From Streptomyces diastatochromogenes (lineage in GTDB: Bacteria; Actinomycetota; Actinomycetes; Streptomycetales; Streptomycetaceae): 64,000 bases of DNA. Below the pieces are notes generated by a model. The model made no database searches. It saw only the letters and a program-made list of their open reading frames with translations, and was not told the DNA's origin. Position numbers and translations under genes: made by a program. The stretch spans positions 2,294,001 to 2,358,000 of the forward strand of contig JAPTYK010000001.1 of the NCBI GenBank assembly GCA_026913215.1, in the 5' to 3' direction. Positions 48,259 to 59,173 of the stretch are shown piece after piece. Within the stretch, counting starts at the first letter, position 1; each line of letters opens with the position of its first letter.

Positions 48259-50183
48259 TGGCCGGTCCTGGCGGACGCATGATGATGGGCCAGTCCGGTG
48301 AGCGGTCCATGGACTTCAAGAACTCGGGCAAGCGGCTGCTGCGGCAGCTGGCGCCCGAGCGCGGCACGCTCTGGCTGATGCTGATCGCCGGCGTGCTGTC
48401 GGTGGCGGCCTCCGTGGTCGGGCCGAAGATCCTCGGCCGGGCGACGGACCTGATCTTCGCGGGCGTCGTCGGGCGGAACATGCCCGAGGGGGCCACGAAG
48501 GCGCAGGCGCTGGAGAGGCTCCGGGCCTCCGGCAACGGCGGCATGGCCGACATGCTGTCCGGGGTCGACTTCACGCCCGGCAAGGGCATGGACTTCGGCG
48601 CGATCGGCGAGGTCCTGCTGTGGGTCCTCGCGATCTACGTGGCGGCGGGCCTGCTCATGCTGGTCTCCACCCGCCTGTCGATCAAGGTGATCAACCGGAC
48701 GGTCTACCGGATGCGGGAGGACGTCCAGACGAAGCTGGCGCGGCTCCCCCTGTCGTACTTCGACAAGGCGAAGCGTGGCGAGGTGCTGTCCCGGGCGACC
48801 AACGACATCGACAACATCTCGCAGACCCTCCAGCAGTCGATGGGCCAGCTGATCAACTCGCTGCTCACGATCGTCGGCGTGCTCGGCATGATGTTCTGGA
48901 TCTCGCCGCTGCTCGCCCTGGTGGCGCTGGTGACGGTGCCGCTGTCGGTGTTCGTCGCGGCGAAGATCGGCAAGCGCTCGCAGCCGCACTTCGTGCAGCA
49001 GTGGAAGTCGACGGGCGCGCTCAACGCGCACATCGAGGAGATGTACACCGGGCACAGCCTGGTGAAGGTCTTCGGCCGGCAGGAGGAGTCCGCGAAGGAC
49101 TTCGCCGAGCAGAACGAGGCGCTGTACCAGGCCGGGTTCAAGGCGCAGTTCAACAGCGGCGTGATGCAGCCGGTGATGTTCTTCCTGTCGAACATCAACT
49201 ACGTCCTGGTGGCCGTGGTCGGCGGTCTGCGGGTCGCGACCGGCGGCCTGTCCATCGGTGACGTGCAGGCCTTCATCCAGTACTCGCGCCAGTTCTCGAT
49301 GCCGCTGACGCAGGTCGCGTCGATGGCGAACCTGGTGCAGTCCGGTGTCGCCTCGGCGGAGCGGATCTTCGAGCTGCTCGACGCCGAGGAGCAGGAGCCG
49401 GACGCGCCGAGGAGCGAGAAGCCGGTCGACCTCAAGGGCAAGGTCGCCCTGGAGGGCGTCTCCTTCCGCTACGAGGAGGACAAGCCGCTCATCGAGGACC
49501 TGTCGCTCACCGTCGACCCGGGCCAGACGGTCGCGATCGTCGGCCCGACCGGCGCCGGCAAGACGACCCTGGTGAACCTGCTCATGCGGTTCTACGAGGT
49601 GACGGGCGGCCGGATCACCCTGGACGGGGTGGACGTCGCGAAGATGTCCCGCGAGGAGCTGCGCAAGGGCATCGGCATGGTCCTCCAGGACACCTGGCTC
49701 TTCGGCGGCAGCATCGCGGACAACATCGCGTACGGCGCCACGCGCGAGGTGACCCGTGCCGAGGTCGAGGAGGCGGCGCGGGCCGCCCACGCCGACCGGT
49801 TCATCCGGACCCTGCCCGAGGGCTACGACACGGTGATCGAGGACGACGGGGCGGGGGTCAGCGCGGGCGAGAAGCAGCTGATCACCATCGCGCGGGCGTT
49901 CCTGTCCGACCCGGTGATCCTCGTCCTCGACGAGGCGACCAGCTCGGTCGACACCCGCACCGAGGTCCTCATCCAGAAGGCGATGGCCCGCCTGGCCCAC
50001 GGCCGGACGAGCTTCGTCATCGCGCACCGGCTCTCCACGATCCGGGACGCGGACGTGATCCTGGTGATGGAGAACGGCTCGATCGTCGAGCAGGGCACGC
50101 ACGACGAACTGCTGGCGTCCGGCGGGGCCTACGCCCGGCTGTACGCGGCGCAGTTCGCGCAGGCGGTCGCCGAGGTCGACTGA
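48258..50183 (+). CDS. ABC exporter half-transporter, subunit 2 of a heterodimer
   Basis: This is an intact 641-residue protein. It has an extra 90-residue N-terminal segment between helices 1 and 2 (EGATKAQALERLRASGN), then the exporter membrane domain and ATPase: Walker A GPTGAGKTT near residue 428, signature VSAGEKQL near 533 (variant of LSGGQ), Walker B VILVLDEATSSVD near 553 with the catalytic Glu. Its good Walker B would pair with the good signature of subunit 1, leaving one active and one degenerate ATP site. The overlap with subunit 1 points to coupled translation. It converges on the sigma factor gene. Confidence 0.93.
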   Translation: MAGPGGRMMMGQSGERSMDFKNSGKRLLRQLAPERGTLWLMLIAGVLSVAASVVGPKILGRATDLIFAGVVGRNMPEGATKAQALERLRASGNGGMADMLSGVDFTPGKGMDFGAIGEVLLWVLAIYVAAGLLMLVSTRLSIKVINRTVYRMREDVQTKLARLPLSYFDKAKRGEVLSRATNDIDNISQTLQQSMGQLINSLLTIVGVLGMMFWISPLLALVALVTVPLSVFVAAKIGKRSQPHFVQQWKSTGALNAHIEEMYTGHSLVKVFGRQEESAKDFAEQNEALYQAGFKAQFNSGVMQPVMFFLSNINYVLVAVVGGLRVATGGLSIGDVQAFIQYSRQFSMPLTQVASMANLVQSGVASAERIFELLDAEEQEPDAPRSEKPVDLKGKVALEGVSFRYEEDKPLIEDLSLTVDPGQTVAIVGPTGAGKTTLVNLLMRFYEVTGGRITLDGVDVAKMSREELRKGIGMVLQDTWLFGGSIADNIAYGATREVTRAEVEEAARAAHADRFIRTLPEGYDTVIEDDGAGVSAGEKQLITIARAFLSDPVILVLDEATSSVDTRTEVLIQKAMARLAHGRTSFVIAHRLSTIRDADVILVMENGSIVEQGTHDELLASGGAYARLYAAQFAQAVAEVD

Positions 50184-50200
50184 GCCCCGGCTCAGTCGAG
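50177..50200. terminator. Palindrome carrying both stop codons
   Basis: TCGACTGAGCC (50177-50187) and GGCTCAGTCGA (50190-50200) form an 11-bp perfect stem with a 2-nt centre. The stop of each converging gene lies inside one arm. The loop is too tight for a normal terminator, so its effect is uncertain. Confidence 0.45.
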
Positions 50201-51208
50201 GTAGCCGCGCAGCTGGTCCGCGTAGGCGTGGTCCCGCAGCTTGGTGAGGGTCTTGGACTCGATCTGGCGGATGCGTTCGCGCGTCACGCCGAAGATGCGT
50301 CCTATCTCCTCCAGGGTGCGGGGCCTTCCGTCGTCCAGGCCGTAGCGGAGCTGGACGACCTTCCGCTCGCGCTCGCCGAGGGTGGACAGGACGTCCTCCA
50401 GGTGGCGGCGGAGCAGCAGGAAGGCGGCGGACTCGACGGGTGAGGCGGCGTCGCCGTCCTCGATGAGGTCGCCGAGGGCGACGTCCTCCTCCTCGCCGAC
50501 GGGCGCGTGCAGCGAGACGGGTTCCTGGGCGAGGCGGAGGACCTCGCCGACCCGCTCGGGGGACAGGTCGAGGTGGGTGGCGACCTCCTCGGCGGTGGGC
50601 TCGTAGCCGCGCTCCTGGAGCATGCGGCGCTGGACGCGGATGACCCGGTTGATGAGTTCGACGACGTGCACGGGGACGCGGATGGTCCGGGCCTGGTCGG
50701 CGAGGGCCCGGGACATGGCCTGGCGGATCCACCAGGTGGCGTACGTGGAGAACTTGTAGCCGCGCGCGTAGTCGAACTTCTCGACGGCCCTGATGAGGCC
50801 GAGGTTCCCTTCCTGGACGAGGTCGAGCATGGTGAGGCCGCGGCCCACGTACCGTTTGGCGACGGAGACGACGAGGCGGAGGTTGGCCTCGATGAGCTTG
50901 CGCTTGGCGATCCGGCCGAGGACGACGAGCCGGTCCAGATCGCCCGCCAACCGCGTGTCCAGGTCGGGGGTGTTGGCGAGTTTCTCCTCGGCGAAGAGCC
51001 CCGCCTCGACGCGGCGGGCGAGTTCTACCTCCTCCTCGGCGCTGAGCAGCGGGATGCGGCCGATCTCCCGCAGGTACTGGCGGAAGAGGTCGGAGGAGGG
51101 GCCGTTGCCGCCGGGATCGCCGGTGCGGCGGCGCTGGGGCGGGACCTCGGGCGCCTCGGGGAGTTCGGTCTGCTCGTCCGGTTCGGTGGTCTGGATCTCG
51201 GTCTGCAC
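50192..51208 (-). CDS. RNA polymerase sigma factor, RpoD/SigA (Hrd) family
   Basis: This is an intact 338-residue protein. GTG 51208 was chosen because GGAGG lies 9 nt upstream. Regions are complete: 1.2 [20 protein letters not shown], 2.1-2.4 [20 protein letters not shown] through [20 protein letters not shown], 3 and 4.2 [20 protein letters not shown]. No long region 1.1 is present, so it is a group 2 (non-essential) paralogue of HrdB rather than the housekeeping factor. S. coelicolor HrdA, HrdC and HrdD are the likely counterparts; its position beside dnaG would suit HrdA, but I have not checked this. It is separated from dnaG by 117 bp on the same strand. Confidence 0.92.
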   Translation of the reverse strand: MQTEIQTTEPDEQTELPEAPEVPPQRRRTGDPGGNGPSSDLFRQYLREIGRIPLLSAEEEVELARRVEAGLFAEEKLANTPDLDTRLAGDLDRLVVLGRIAKRKLIEANLRLVVSVAKRYVGRGLTMLDLVQEGNLGLIRAVEKFDYARGYKFSTYATWWIRQAMSRALADQARTIRVPVHVVELINRVIRVQRRMLQERGYEPTAEEVATHLDLSPERVGEVLRLAQEPVSLHAPVGEEEDVALGDLIEDGDAASPVESAAFLLLRRHLEDVLSTLGERERKVVQLRYGLDDGRPRTLEEIGRIFGVTRERIRQIESKTLTKLRDHAYADQLRGYLD

Positions 51209-51325
51209 GGTGGGCGACCTCCAGGAGGGGCGGAACGACACCGTCACCCAGTGTGGGGTACGACACATCGCCGCCACGAGGGGCGTGCGGTGACTTTTTG
51301 AGACCGCCCCGTGACCGAACGTGCG

Positions 51326-53214
51326 TCAGAGGGCGGCGGCGCCGTTGTTCCGGAGGGACTGGCCGTACTGGGTGAGGACCCACAGCTCGTTCTGCACGGC
51401 GGCGATCTGCGCGGGGTCGCCGTTCGTCCCGAGCCGGGCCAGGGTGCCCTGGACGTCGCGGAGGCGGCGGTCGACGGCGCGGAGGCGGACGGTGACGAGC
51501 TGGTCGCCCGCGTAGGCCTCGTCGACGGTCTTGGCGAAGATCGTCTCGACGGCGAGTTCGGTGACGAGGGCGCGGACCGAGTCGTTGGGGGCGGCCTCGC
51601 GGACGGCGTCGAGGTAGTCGGAGGGGGCGCCGGTGGCGCCGCCCGCGTCCTGGACGCACTGGCGGACGGCCGCGTAGGGCGGGGCGGTGAACTCGTCGGT
51701 CCCGTACGCGTCGAAGGCCGGGGAGACCAGCTCGGGCCGCTGGAGGGCGAGCTGAGGAGCTCCCGCTCGGTGCGGTGGGCGGGGCTGCGCAGGTTGAGCG
51801 CGGGCCCCGGGGAGGCGGCGGCCGGGGCCGGGGTGTCGTAGGTCCGCCGGGGCTGCTGCGGCGGCCGGGGCCGCGCTCGCCGCCCTGGCGCTGCCAGCGG
51901 GCGATCTGGGCGACCCGGCGGACCACGAACTGGGTGTCGAGGATGCCGAGCATGCCGGCGAGCTGGACGGCGACCTCGTGCTGGGAGGCGATGTTCTTGA
52001 TCTTCGCGACGATCGGCGCGGCCTCGTCGAGCGCGGCGGCGCGGCCTGCCGGGGTCTCCAGGTCGTAGCGGGTCACGATCTGGCGGAGGGCGAACTCGAA
52101 GAGCGGGGTGCGGGGCTGGACGAGCTCGGCGACGGCCTCGTCGCCCTTGGCGAGGCGGAGCTCGCAGGGGTCCATGCCGTCGGGCGCGATGGCGATGTAG
52201 GTCTCGGCGGCGAACTTCTGGTCGTCCTCGAAGGCGCGCAGGGCGGCCTTCTGGCCGGCGGCGTCGCCGTCGAAGGTGAAGATGACGCGGGCCGAGCCGT
52301 TGTCCATGAGGAGCCGGCGGAGGATCTTGATGTGGTCGCCGCCGAAGGCGGTGCCGCAGGTGGCGATGGCGGTGGTGACGCCGGCGAGGTGGCAGGCCAT
52401 GACGTCGGTGTAGCCCTCGACGACGACGGCCCGGCTGACCTTGGCGATGTCCTTCTTGGCCAGGTCGATGCCGTAGAGCACCTGGGACTTCTTGTAGATC
52501 GGCGTCTCGGGCGTGTTGAGGTACTTGGGGCCGTTGTCGTCGTCGCGGAGCTTGCGCGCGCCGAAGCCGACGATCTCGCCGCCGACGTCCTTGATCGGCC
52601 ACATGAGGCGGCCGCGGAAGCGGTCGATGGGGCCGCGGCGGCCGTCCTGGGAGAGCCCGGAGGAGCAGTTCCTTGTCGGAGAAGCCCTTGCCGCGCAGGA
52701 AGCGGGTGAGGTGGTCCCAGCCGGCCGGGGAGTAGCCGACGCCGAAGTGCTCGGCGGCGGCCTGGTCGAAGCCGCGCTCGGCGAGGAACTTCCGGCCGAT
52801 CTCGGCCTCGGCGGAGCCGAGTTGGTCGGCGTAGTACTGGGCGGCGGCCTTGTGGGCCTCGATCAGCCGGATGCGTTCCCCGCGCTGGTGGCCGGGGTTG
52901 TAGCCGCCTTCCTCGTACCGCAGGGTGATGCCCGCCTTCGCGGCGAGGCGCTCGACCGTCTCCGAGAAGGAGAGGTGGTCGATCTTCATCACGAAGGCGA
53001 TGGTGTCGCCGCCTTCCTGGCAGCCGAAGCAGTGGAAGAGTCCCTTGCTGGGGCTGACCTGGAAGGAGGGCGACTTCTCGTCGTGGAAGGGGCAGAGGCC
53101 CTTGAGGTTCCCGCCGCCCGCGTTGCGCAGCTGGAGGTACTCGGACACGACGGCATCGATCGGGACCGCGTCCCGTACCGCCTTCACGTCGTCATCGTTG
53201 ATCCTGCCTGCCAC
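51326..53214 (-). CDS. dnaG: DNA primase DnaG (frameshifted)
   Basis: The gene starts at GTG 53214 (MAGRINDDDVKAVRDAVPID). The zinc ribbon is CPFH...HCFGC with C41, H44, C62 and C65. The RNA polymerase domain has the TOPRIM motifs VVVEGYTDVMACH and IFTFDGDAAGQKA, and GFGARKLRDDDNGPKYLNT. The C-terminal helicase-binding part is less conserved and reads ALVTELAVETIFAKTVD, ending NNGAAAL. It makes the RNA primers of replication. Bases are lost near 52665, 51870 and 51755. Length is about 630 residues, normal for actinobacteria. It stands between the sigma factor and an FAD reductase, like the sigma-primase macrodomain of other bacteria. Confidence 0.94.
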
Positions 53215-53243
53215 GCATGAATTCTACGGGGACGCGGGGGTGA

Positions 53244-54502
53244 TCAGATCAGGCTCTCCAGAGGGACGGAGGGATCGGCGAGGGCTTCCGCGTCCACGGC
53301 CGTGCGGGAGCGGATGAGGGCCTGGATCGGCTCTGTGACGTCCCACACATTCACGTTCATGCCGGCGAGGACGCGGCCCTCCTTGAGCCAGAAGGCGATG
53401 AACTCGCGCTTGCCGACGTCGCCGCGGGCGACGACCTGGTCGTACGAGCCCGGGGGCGCCCAGCCGGAGTACTCCATGCCCAGGTCGTACTGGTCGGAGA
53501 AGAAGTAGGGCACCCGGTCGTAGGAGACGCGCTGTCCGAGCATGGCGCGGGCGGCGGCCGGGCCGCCGTTGAGGGCGTTGGCCCAGTGCTCGACGCGGAG
53601 CCGGGTGTGCAGCAGCGGGTGGTGGGCGGCGGCCACGTCCCCGGCGGCGTAGATGTCGGGGTCGGAGGTGCGCAGGGACTCGTCGACGGCGATGCCGCCG
53701 CCGTCGGCGCGGTCGACGAGGGCGAGTCCGGAGTTCTCGGCGAGGGCGGTGCGGGGCGCGGCGCCGATCGCGGCGAGGACGGCGTGCGCCGGGTGCTCCT
53801 CGCCGTCGTCGGTGCGGACGGCGAGGACCATGCCGTCCTGGCCGACGATCTCGGTGAGCCGGGCGCCGAAGTGGAAGCGGACGCCGTGCTCGCTGTGCAG
53901 GTCGGCGAAGAGCTGGCCGAGCTCGGGGCCGAGGACCCGGTGCAGCGGGTGGGGTCGGCCTCGACGACGGTGACCTCGGCGCCGTAGCCGCGGGCGGCGG
54001 CGGCGACCTCCAGGCCGATCCAGCCGCCGCCGGCGATCACCAGGTGGCCGTTGTCCCGGCCGAGGCCGCTGAGGACCTGGCGGAGCCGGTCGGCGTGGGC
54101 GAGCCGGCGCAGGTGGTGGACGCCGGCGAGCTCGGTGCCGGGGACGTCGAGGCGGCGGGGCTCGGAGCCGGTGGCGAGGAGCAGCTTGTCGTAGCGGATG
54201 AGGGTGCCGTCGCCGAGGCGGACGGTGCGGGCCTCGCGGTCGACGGCGGTGACGGACTGGCCGAGGTGGAGCTCGACGTCGTTCGCCGCGTACCAGGCGG
54301 CCTCGTGGACGAAGACGCCGTCGCGCTCCTCGGCGCCCGTGAGGTAGCCCTTGGAGAGCGGTGGGCGCTCGTACGGGTGCTCCCGTTCGTCTCCGATGAG
54401 GATCACCCGGCCGTTGTACCCCTCGGCGCGCAGGGTCTCCGCCGCTTTGGCCCCTGCCAGGCCTCCGCCGACGATGACAAAGGTCTGATCTGCGTCGACC
54501 AC
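53244..54502 (-). CDS. NAD(P)/FAD-dependent ferredoxin/rubredoxin reductase (one frameshift)
   Basis: The GTG at 54502 opens VVDADQTFVIVGGGLAGAKA, an FAD dinucleotide loop; a second loop IAGGGWIGLEVAAAARG binds NAD(P)H. The segments PYERPPLSKGYLTG, LLLATGSEPRRL and DIYAAGDVAAAHH are typical of the BphA4/putidaredoxin-reductase group, and a Reductase_C-like tail (YDQVVARGD, NVWDVTEPIQALI) follows. It moves electrons from NAD(P)H to a small iron-sulfur protein and could support the window's P450s, though it is 25 kb from them and more likely general. One base is lost near 53956; restored length is 419 residues. Confidence 0.9.
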
Positions 54503-54619
54503 GTCGTTTCCTCCTCGTTGCGACCGGTTCCAACCTACGCCCCCGGGCGTTCGTCCCGTCGTACCTCCCCGGGCCGTGCCTGCGAGGGTCCCGTACGGAG
54601 GGAGGCGACGGAAGAGGAC

Positions 54620-55937
54620 CTACGCGGAGCGGGGGCGCAGCCGGGCGTGGAGGGCGCGGGCGGAGGCGTCCGTGAGGCCGGCGATCTGGTCGACGACGAC
54701 GCGCTTGCGGGCCCGGTCGTCAGGGGCCCGGTCGAACGCGGCCCGGAACTGCGGTTCGAGGCCGTCGGGGGCGCGGGCGACGAGGGCCTCGGCGAGTTCG
54801 GAGACGACGACGCGCTGGTCGGCGCGGAGCGCCTCCTGCTCGGCGCGCTGCATCACGTACCGGTCGGCGACGGCCTTGAGGACCGCGCACTCGTTGCGGG
54901 TGGTGCGGGGACGACGAGTTCGGCGCCGTACCGGGTGAGGCGGCCGGGGCCGTGGGCCAGGCGGGTGGCGTTCTCGGCGGCGAGGCAGAAGCGGCCGATG
55001 AGCTGGCTGGTGGCGTCCTTGAGGCGGGCCTGCGCGACGGCCGAGCCGTCGTAGCCGTGCGGCCACCAGTCCTGGTCGACGAGCCGGTCCAGGGCCTCGG
55101 CGAGCTCCTGCGGGTCGGTGTCCTCGGGTACGTAGCGGCCGATGGCGACGGCGAAGACGTCGGCGCGCTCGGGCTCGGCGTACAGCAGGTTGGGGTCGAT
55201 GTGTCCGGCGTGGAGGCCGTCCTCGAAGTCGTGGACCGAGTAGGCCACGTCGTCGGACCAGTCCATGACCTGGGCCTCGAAGCACTTGCGGTGGGCGGGG
55301 GCGCCCTGCCGGACCCAGTCGAAGACGGGCAGGTCGTCCTCGTACACGCCGAACTTGGACGAGCCGGGGTCCTCGGGGTGACCGCCGCGCGGCCAGGGGT
55401 ACTTGGTGGCGGCGTCGAGCGCGGCGCGGGTGAGGTTCAGGCCGACGCTGACGAGCTCCCCCTCCTGGTCCTGGACGAAGCGCTTGGGCTCGATGCGGGT
55501 GAGGAGCCGGAGCGACTGGGCGTTGCCCTCGAAGCCGCCGCAGTCCTTGGCGACGTCGTTGAGCGCCTGCTCGCCGTTGTGCCCGAAGGGCGGGTGGCCC
55601 ATGTCGTGGGAGAGGCAGGCGGCCTCGACGAGGTCGGGGTCGCAGCCGAGGGCGGCGCCGAGCTCGCGGCCCACCTGGGCGCACTCCAGGGAGTGGGTGA
55701 GCCGGGTGCGGGGCTGGCGTCCCAGGCGTGGCTGCGGGTGCCGGGGGTGACGACCTGCGTCTTGCCGGCGAGCCTGCGGAGCGCGGCGGAGTGCAGCACG
55801 CGGGCGCGGTCCCGCTGGAAGGCGGTGCGCCCGGGACGTTTGTCGGGCTCGGCGGCCCAGCGCTCGGTCGCCGCGGAGTCGTAGCCGGTGGTGTCCTCGG
55901 TGCCCGTGCTGTTCCTGGTGTCCTCGTTGCCTTCCAT
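54620..55937 (-). CDS. dgt: Deoxyguanosinetriphosphate triphosphohydrolase-like protein (HD domain, two frameshifts)
   Basis: The start is ATG 55937. HD-domain metal ligands are visible: [19 protein letters not shown] (His), [17 protein letters not shown] (His-Asp) and later [17 protein letters not shown] (Asp). The family hydrolyses dNTPs to nucleoside and triphosphate, controlling nucleotide pools. Bases are lost near 55712 and 54910; restored length is 439 residues, typical of the family. It is next to dnaG in the order usual for high-GC Gram-positive chromosomes, where a dgt-dnaG pair is common. Confidence 0.92.
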
Positions 55938-55972
55938 GCCTCGACGGTAACCGGAGGGACCGACAGAAGCGG

Positions 55973-56802
55973 TCACATGGCCGCGAGTTCCCTCGCGGGA
56001 AGGGCGGCGGTCAGGGCCCGGTCGTAGCGGTGCAGGACCAGGCGGGCGAGGGCGGGGTGGGCGCCGAGCGGGGCGGAGGCGAGCCGGGGGGCATGGGCGG
56101 CGGCGCGGGCGGCGAAGAGGCCGGGGCGGTGAAGCAGGAGGCGACGGCGATCCGGTGCCGCCCCGGGCGGTGAGCGCCCGGACCGCCTCGGGGACGGTGG
56201 GCGCGGCGGCGGAGGCGTACGCCGGGACGACGGGGACCCGCCGAGGCGCTCGCCGAGGAGTGCGGCGATCTTCCGGATCTCGGCCCCGGACCTCGGGTCG
56301 CGGGAGCCGGCGGAGGCGAGGACGACGCCGTCCCTTCACCCGGGTCCAGCCGGCCTCGGCGAGGCGTTCGGCGAGGGCTTCGACGAGGAGGGGTGGGCGC
56401 CGAGGGGTCGGCGACGCGGGCGCGGGCGCCCGTGCGGCGGACGGCGGCGGGCAGGTCGTGGGTGACGTGGTGGCCGGGGGCCAGGAGCAGGGGGACGAGG
56501 ACGGCGTCCCGTCCCTCCCCGACGAGCGCCGTGAGCGCGTCTTCGAGGAGCGGTTCGTCCAGCTCGACGTGGGCGAGGCGGACGTCCAGGCCGGGGCGGA
56601 GCTCGCGGACGCGGTCGAGGAGGCGGCCCAGGGCGGCGCGGGCGCGGGGTCGCGGCTGCCGTGTCCCACGGCGACGAGGGCGGGGCGTGCGCGGGTGGGC
56701 GCGTCCCCGGGCGGGGAGGTGGCCGAGCCGGGCCCCGAGCTGCTCGGTGATCCTGCCGAGCAGCCCGGCGGCGCTGTCGAACGTGCTGTCCGGGTCCGTC
56801 AT
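55973..56802 (-). CDS. Sirohydrochlorin chelatase (CbiX/SirB family; frameshifted)
   Basis: The ATG at 56802 begins [20 protein letters not shown] first chelatase-type half carries [18 protein letters not shown] with the metal-binding His, and [20 protein letters not shown] with the second His. A second half repeats the fold ([18 protein letters not shown], then VVPAYASAA). It would insert Co or Fe into sirohydrochlorin, for cobalamin or for the siroheme used by nitrite and sulfite reductases. Several bases are lost (near 56650, 56400, 56330, 56240 and 56120). It stops near the dgt start on the same strand. NasA lies 2.4 kb downstream on the other strand. Confidence 0.86.
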
Positions 56803-56890
56803 GGACCGATCCTGGACGGGGCACGTTGCCTGCCCGTTGCGCGGGGTCACGGCTGTTTTCCGTGACCTCACGGGCGGGGCGCGGGTGCTG

Positions 56891-57585
56891 TCAGCCGTCC
56901 AGCCAGACCCGGAGGGGCCGATCGTCCCGAAACCGGCGGCGAGCGCGGGGGCAGGTCGTCGCCCGACTCGTAGCCGACGACCGGGCGGTCGGCGGGGTCG
57001 CGGCGAGGACGCCCGCCCAGGCGAGGACGGGTCCGTGCCGGGAGCGGCGAAGAGGTTCGAGACGCCCGTGACGCGGGCGCTCGCGGTGAGGACGCCGCCG
57101 CCGAGGATCCGGCCGTCGTCCCCGTACCCCGCGAGGATCGTCGTCGCCGGGTCGGCGAGGAGTTCCAGGCGGAAGAGCGCCGCGTCCCGGCGTCGTCGCC
57201 GCTCCAGGCGAGGGCCCAGGCGGCGAGCTCCTCCGGGGTGCGGACCGGGCGCCAGTCGCCGGGGGCGGCGGGGCGGGGAGGCCGGCGGGGCGGGCGATCC
57301 ACTGGGCCTCGAAGAGGAGCCGGAAGCCTTCGGCCGTCAGGTCCACGCGCGCGTGGCTGTCCTGACCGAGGCCCAGGGGGCCGTGCGGTCGATGCCGGCC
57401 AGGACGTCCTTCGCCTCCGCGTCCTCCGTCAGCGTCACCGCGTCCGGGTAGTACAGGGGCGTGCGGGCGGCGCTGGTCCAGGCGCGGGGGCCGTAGGTGC
57501 CCGTGAGGCCGTGGGCGCGGCACATGGTGTGGCACCACTCGGCGTTGTTGCGGACCGCGTCCCCGAGGACGTCGTCGGTGATCAT
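56891..57585 (-). CDS. Hypothetical protein, possible GNAT-fold acetyltransferase (frameshifted)
   Basis: It begins at ATG 57585 (MITDDVLGDAVRNNAEWCHT). The restored frame reads GLTGTYGPRAWTSAARTPLY, LTAEGFRLLFEAQWIARPAG, ALFRLELLADPATTILAGYG and ASARVTGVSNLFA, ending IGPLRVWLDG. The N-terminal half looks like the short regulatory lobe of split GNAT-like proteins, but no clean acetyl-CoA loop is visible, partly because of breaks near 57390, 57240, 57050 and 56990. I cannot assign a substrate or family firmly. It stands 89 bp behind the chelatase start, on the same strand. Confidence 0.55.
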
Positions 57586-57633
57586 GACGCCGATCGTAGG
57601 AGGAGCGCGCCCCTCTCCTCCCCTCTTTTTTCC

Positions 57634-57648
57634 TTCCGAATCACGGAA
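57634..57648. promoter_or_regulatory. Small inverted repeat upstream of aquaporin gene
   Basis: TTCCG (57634-57638) and CGGAA (57644-57648) around AATCA form a perfect 5-bp dyad, 14 bp before the aquaporin start in an AT-richer patch. It could be an operator. Confidence 0.35.
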
Positions 57649-57661
57649 TATCTTTTCCACT

Positions 57662-58382
57662 ATGAGAATGTCCCCGCCCGCGCTCCCCCGGCGCGCCGCA
57701 GCCGAGTTCGTCGGCACCGCCGCGCTCGTCGCCGTCGTCGTCGGCTCCGGCATCCGCGCCGACTCCTCAGCCAGGACATCGGCGTCCGGCTGCTGGCCAA
57801 CGCCGCCGCCTCCGCCCTCGGCCTCGGCCTGCTCATCGCCCTGATCGGCCCGCTCTCCGGCGCCCACTTCAACCCCGTCGTGACGCTCTCCGAGTGGTGG
57901 TCCCGGCGGCACGAGGGCAGCGGGCGCGACGTCCCCGTCTACATCGCCGCCCAGCTCGCCGGGGCCGTGACCGGCGCCCTGCTCGCCGAGGCGATGTTCG
58001 GGCGGGCCCCGGCTCCTGGTCCACCGAGCCGCGCACCGAGCCGCACCTGCTCCTCGGGGAGGCCGTCGCCACCGCCGGGCTCGTCCTGGTCGTGCAGGGC
58101 CTGCGCCACATCCGCCGCCCCGGCCTCGCCCCCGTCGCCGTCGCCGCGTACATCGGCGCGGCGATCTGGTTCACCTCCTCCGGCTCCTTCGCCAACCCGG
58201 CGGCCACCCTCGGCCGGTCCTTCTCCGACTCCTTCACCGGCATCGCCCCCGCCTCCGTGCCCGCCTTCGCCGCCGCGCAGCTGCTCGGGATGCTGCTGGG
58301 GATGGTCCTCGCGGGTGTGTTGTACGGAACAGGGCGGGCCTCCGGTGAACCGAACGCCGCCGAAGCGCGTCGGACGGGGTGA
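57662..58382 (+). CDS. Aquaporin / MIP-family channel (two frameshifts)
   Basis: It starts at ATG 57662 (MRMSPPALPRRAAAEFVGTA); 57668 is an in-frame alternative. The two half-helix motifs NPVVTLSEWW and NPAATLGRSF are the NPA boxes, the first with Val in place of Ala. Six membrane segments alternate with them. With the first box NPV and the second NPA, it belongs to the diverse MIP channels that carry water, glycerol or arsenite/antimonite rather than strict water channels. Two bases are lost (near 57770 and 58015); restored length is 240 residues. No ArsR or arsenate reductase is next to it. Confidence 0.9.
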
Positions 58383-58413
58383 CAGAACGCCGCCGAACCA
58401 CGGAGGTTCCCGC

Positions 58414-59128
58414 ATGCCGGCACGGCTCACCCGGTTGATCCCCGCACCACCCGGGCCCGCCGCCGCACCGTCCAGGCCGTGATGCTGGGCGCCGTCCTCG
58501 CGCTCGCCCCGGCGACCTGGATGCAGACCGCGGCCGCCGGAAGCTCCGCACCACCGCCGACGTGCCCGCCCGGGACGTCGCCGTCGTCTTCGGCGCCGGC
58601 CTCTGGAAGGGGCGGCCCACCCCGTACCTCGCGCACCGGCTCGACGCCGCCGCCGAGCTGTACCGCACGGGCAAGGTCCGGGTCCTCCTCGTCACCGGAG
58701 ACAACAGCCGGACCTCGTACGACGAACCGAGCGCCATGCGCGCCTACCTCACCGCGCGCGGGGTCCCGGACGGCCGGATCGTCAGCGACTACGCGGGCTT
58801 CGACACCTGGGACTCCTGCGTCCGCGCCCGGAAGGTCTTCGGCGTCGACCGGGCCGTCCTCGTCACCCAGGACTTCCACATCAAGCGGGCCGTCGCCCTC
58901 TGCGACCGCGCCGGAGTCGACGCGTACGGGGTCGGGGTCCCCGAACCCCACGACCGCACCTGGTACTACGGCACCACCCGGGAGCTCTTCGCGGCGGGCA
59001 AGGCCGCCCTCGACGCCGGTCTGCGCCCCGACCCGCACTTCCTGGGACCGGAGGAGAAGGGCGTCGCCGAGGCCCTGGCCTCACCCGACGCGGGCCGCCC
59101 CGCGGAGGGCATGGCACCGCGCCCGTAA
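58414..59128 (+). CDS. YdcF/SanA family protein (DUF218; two frameshifts)
   Basis: The ATG at 58414 follows CGGAGG. The N-terminus has one membrane helix (AVMLGAVLALAPATWMQTAAA), then the DUF218 domain: DVAVVFGAGLWKGRPTPYL, VLLVTGDNSRTSYDEPSAM, FDTWDSCVRARKVFGV and AVLVTQDFHIKRAVALCDRA. The order GAG...TGD...E...D..DT...Q..H is the family signature of SanA/YdcF proteins, which affect envelope permeability and vancomycin sensitivity in E. coli. Two losses lie before 58562. Restored length is 238 residues. It follows the aquaporin by 31 bp. Confidence 0.87.
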
Positions 59129-59173
59129 TACGCCGCGCCGCGCCCCGTAACACTCCGGACGCACGCTGGCGCC

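Noticed and set aside
48033..52604. A 1523-codon minus-strand frame
   Set aside because: It joins part of dnaG to antisense of the sigma factor and the ABC genes; only the dnaG portion is real.
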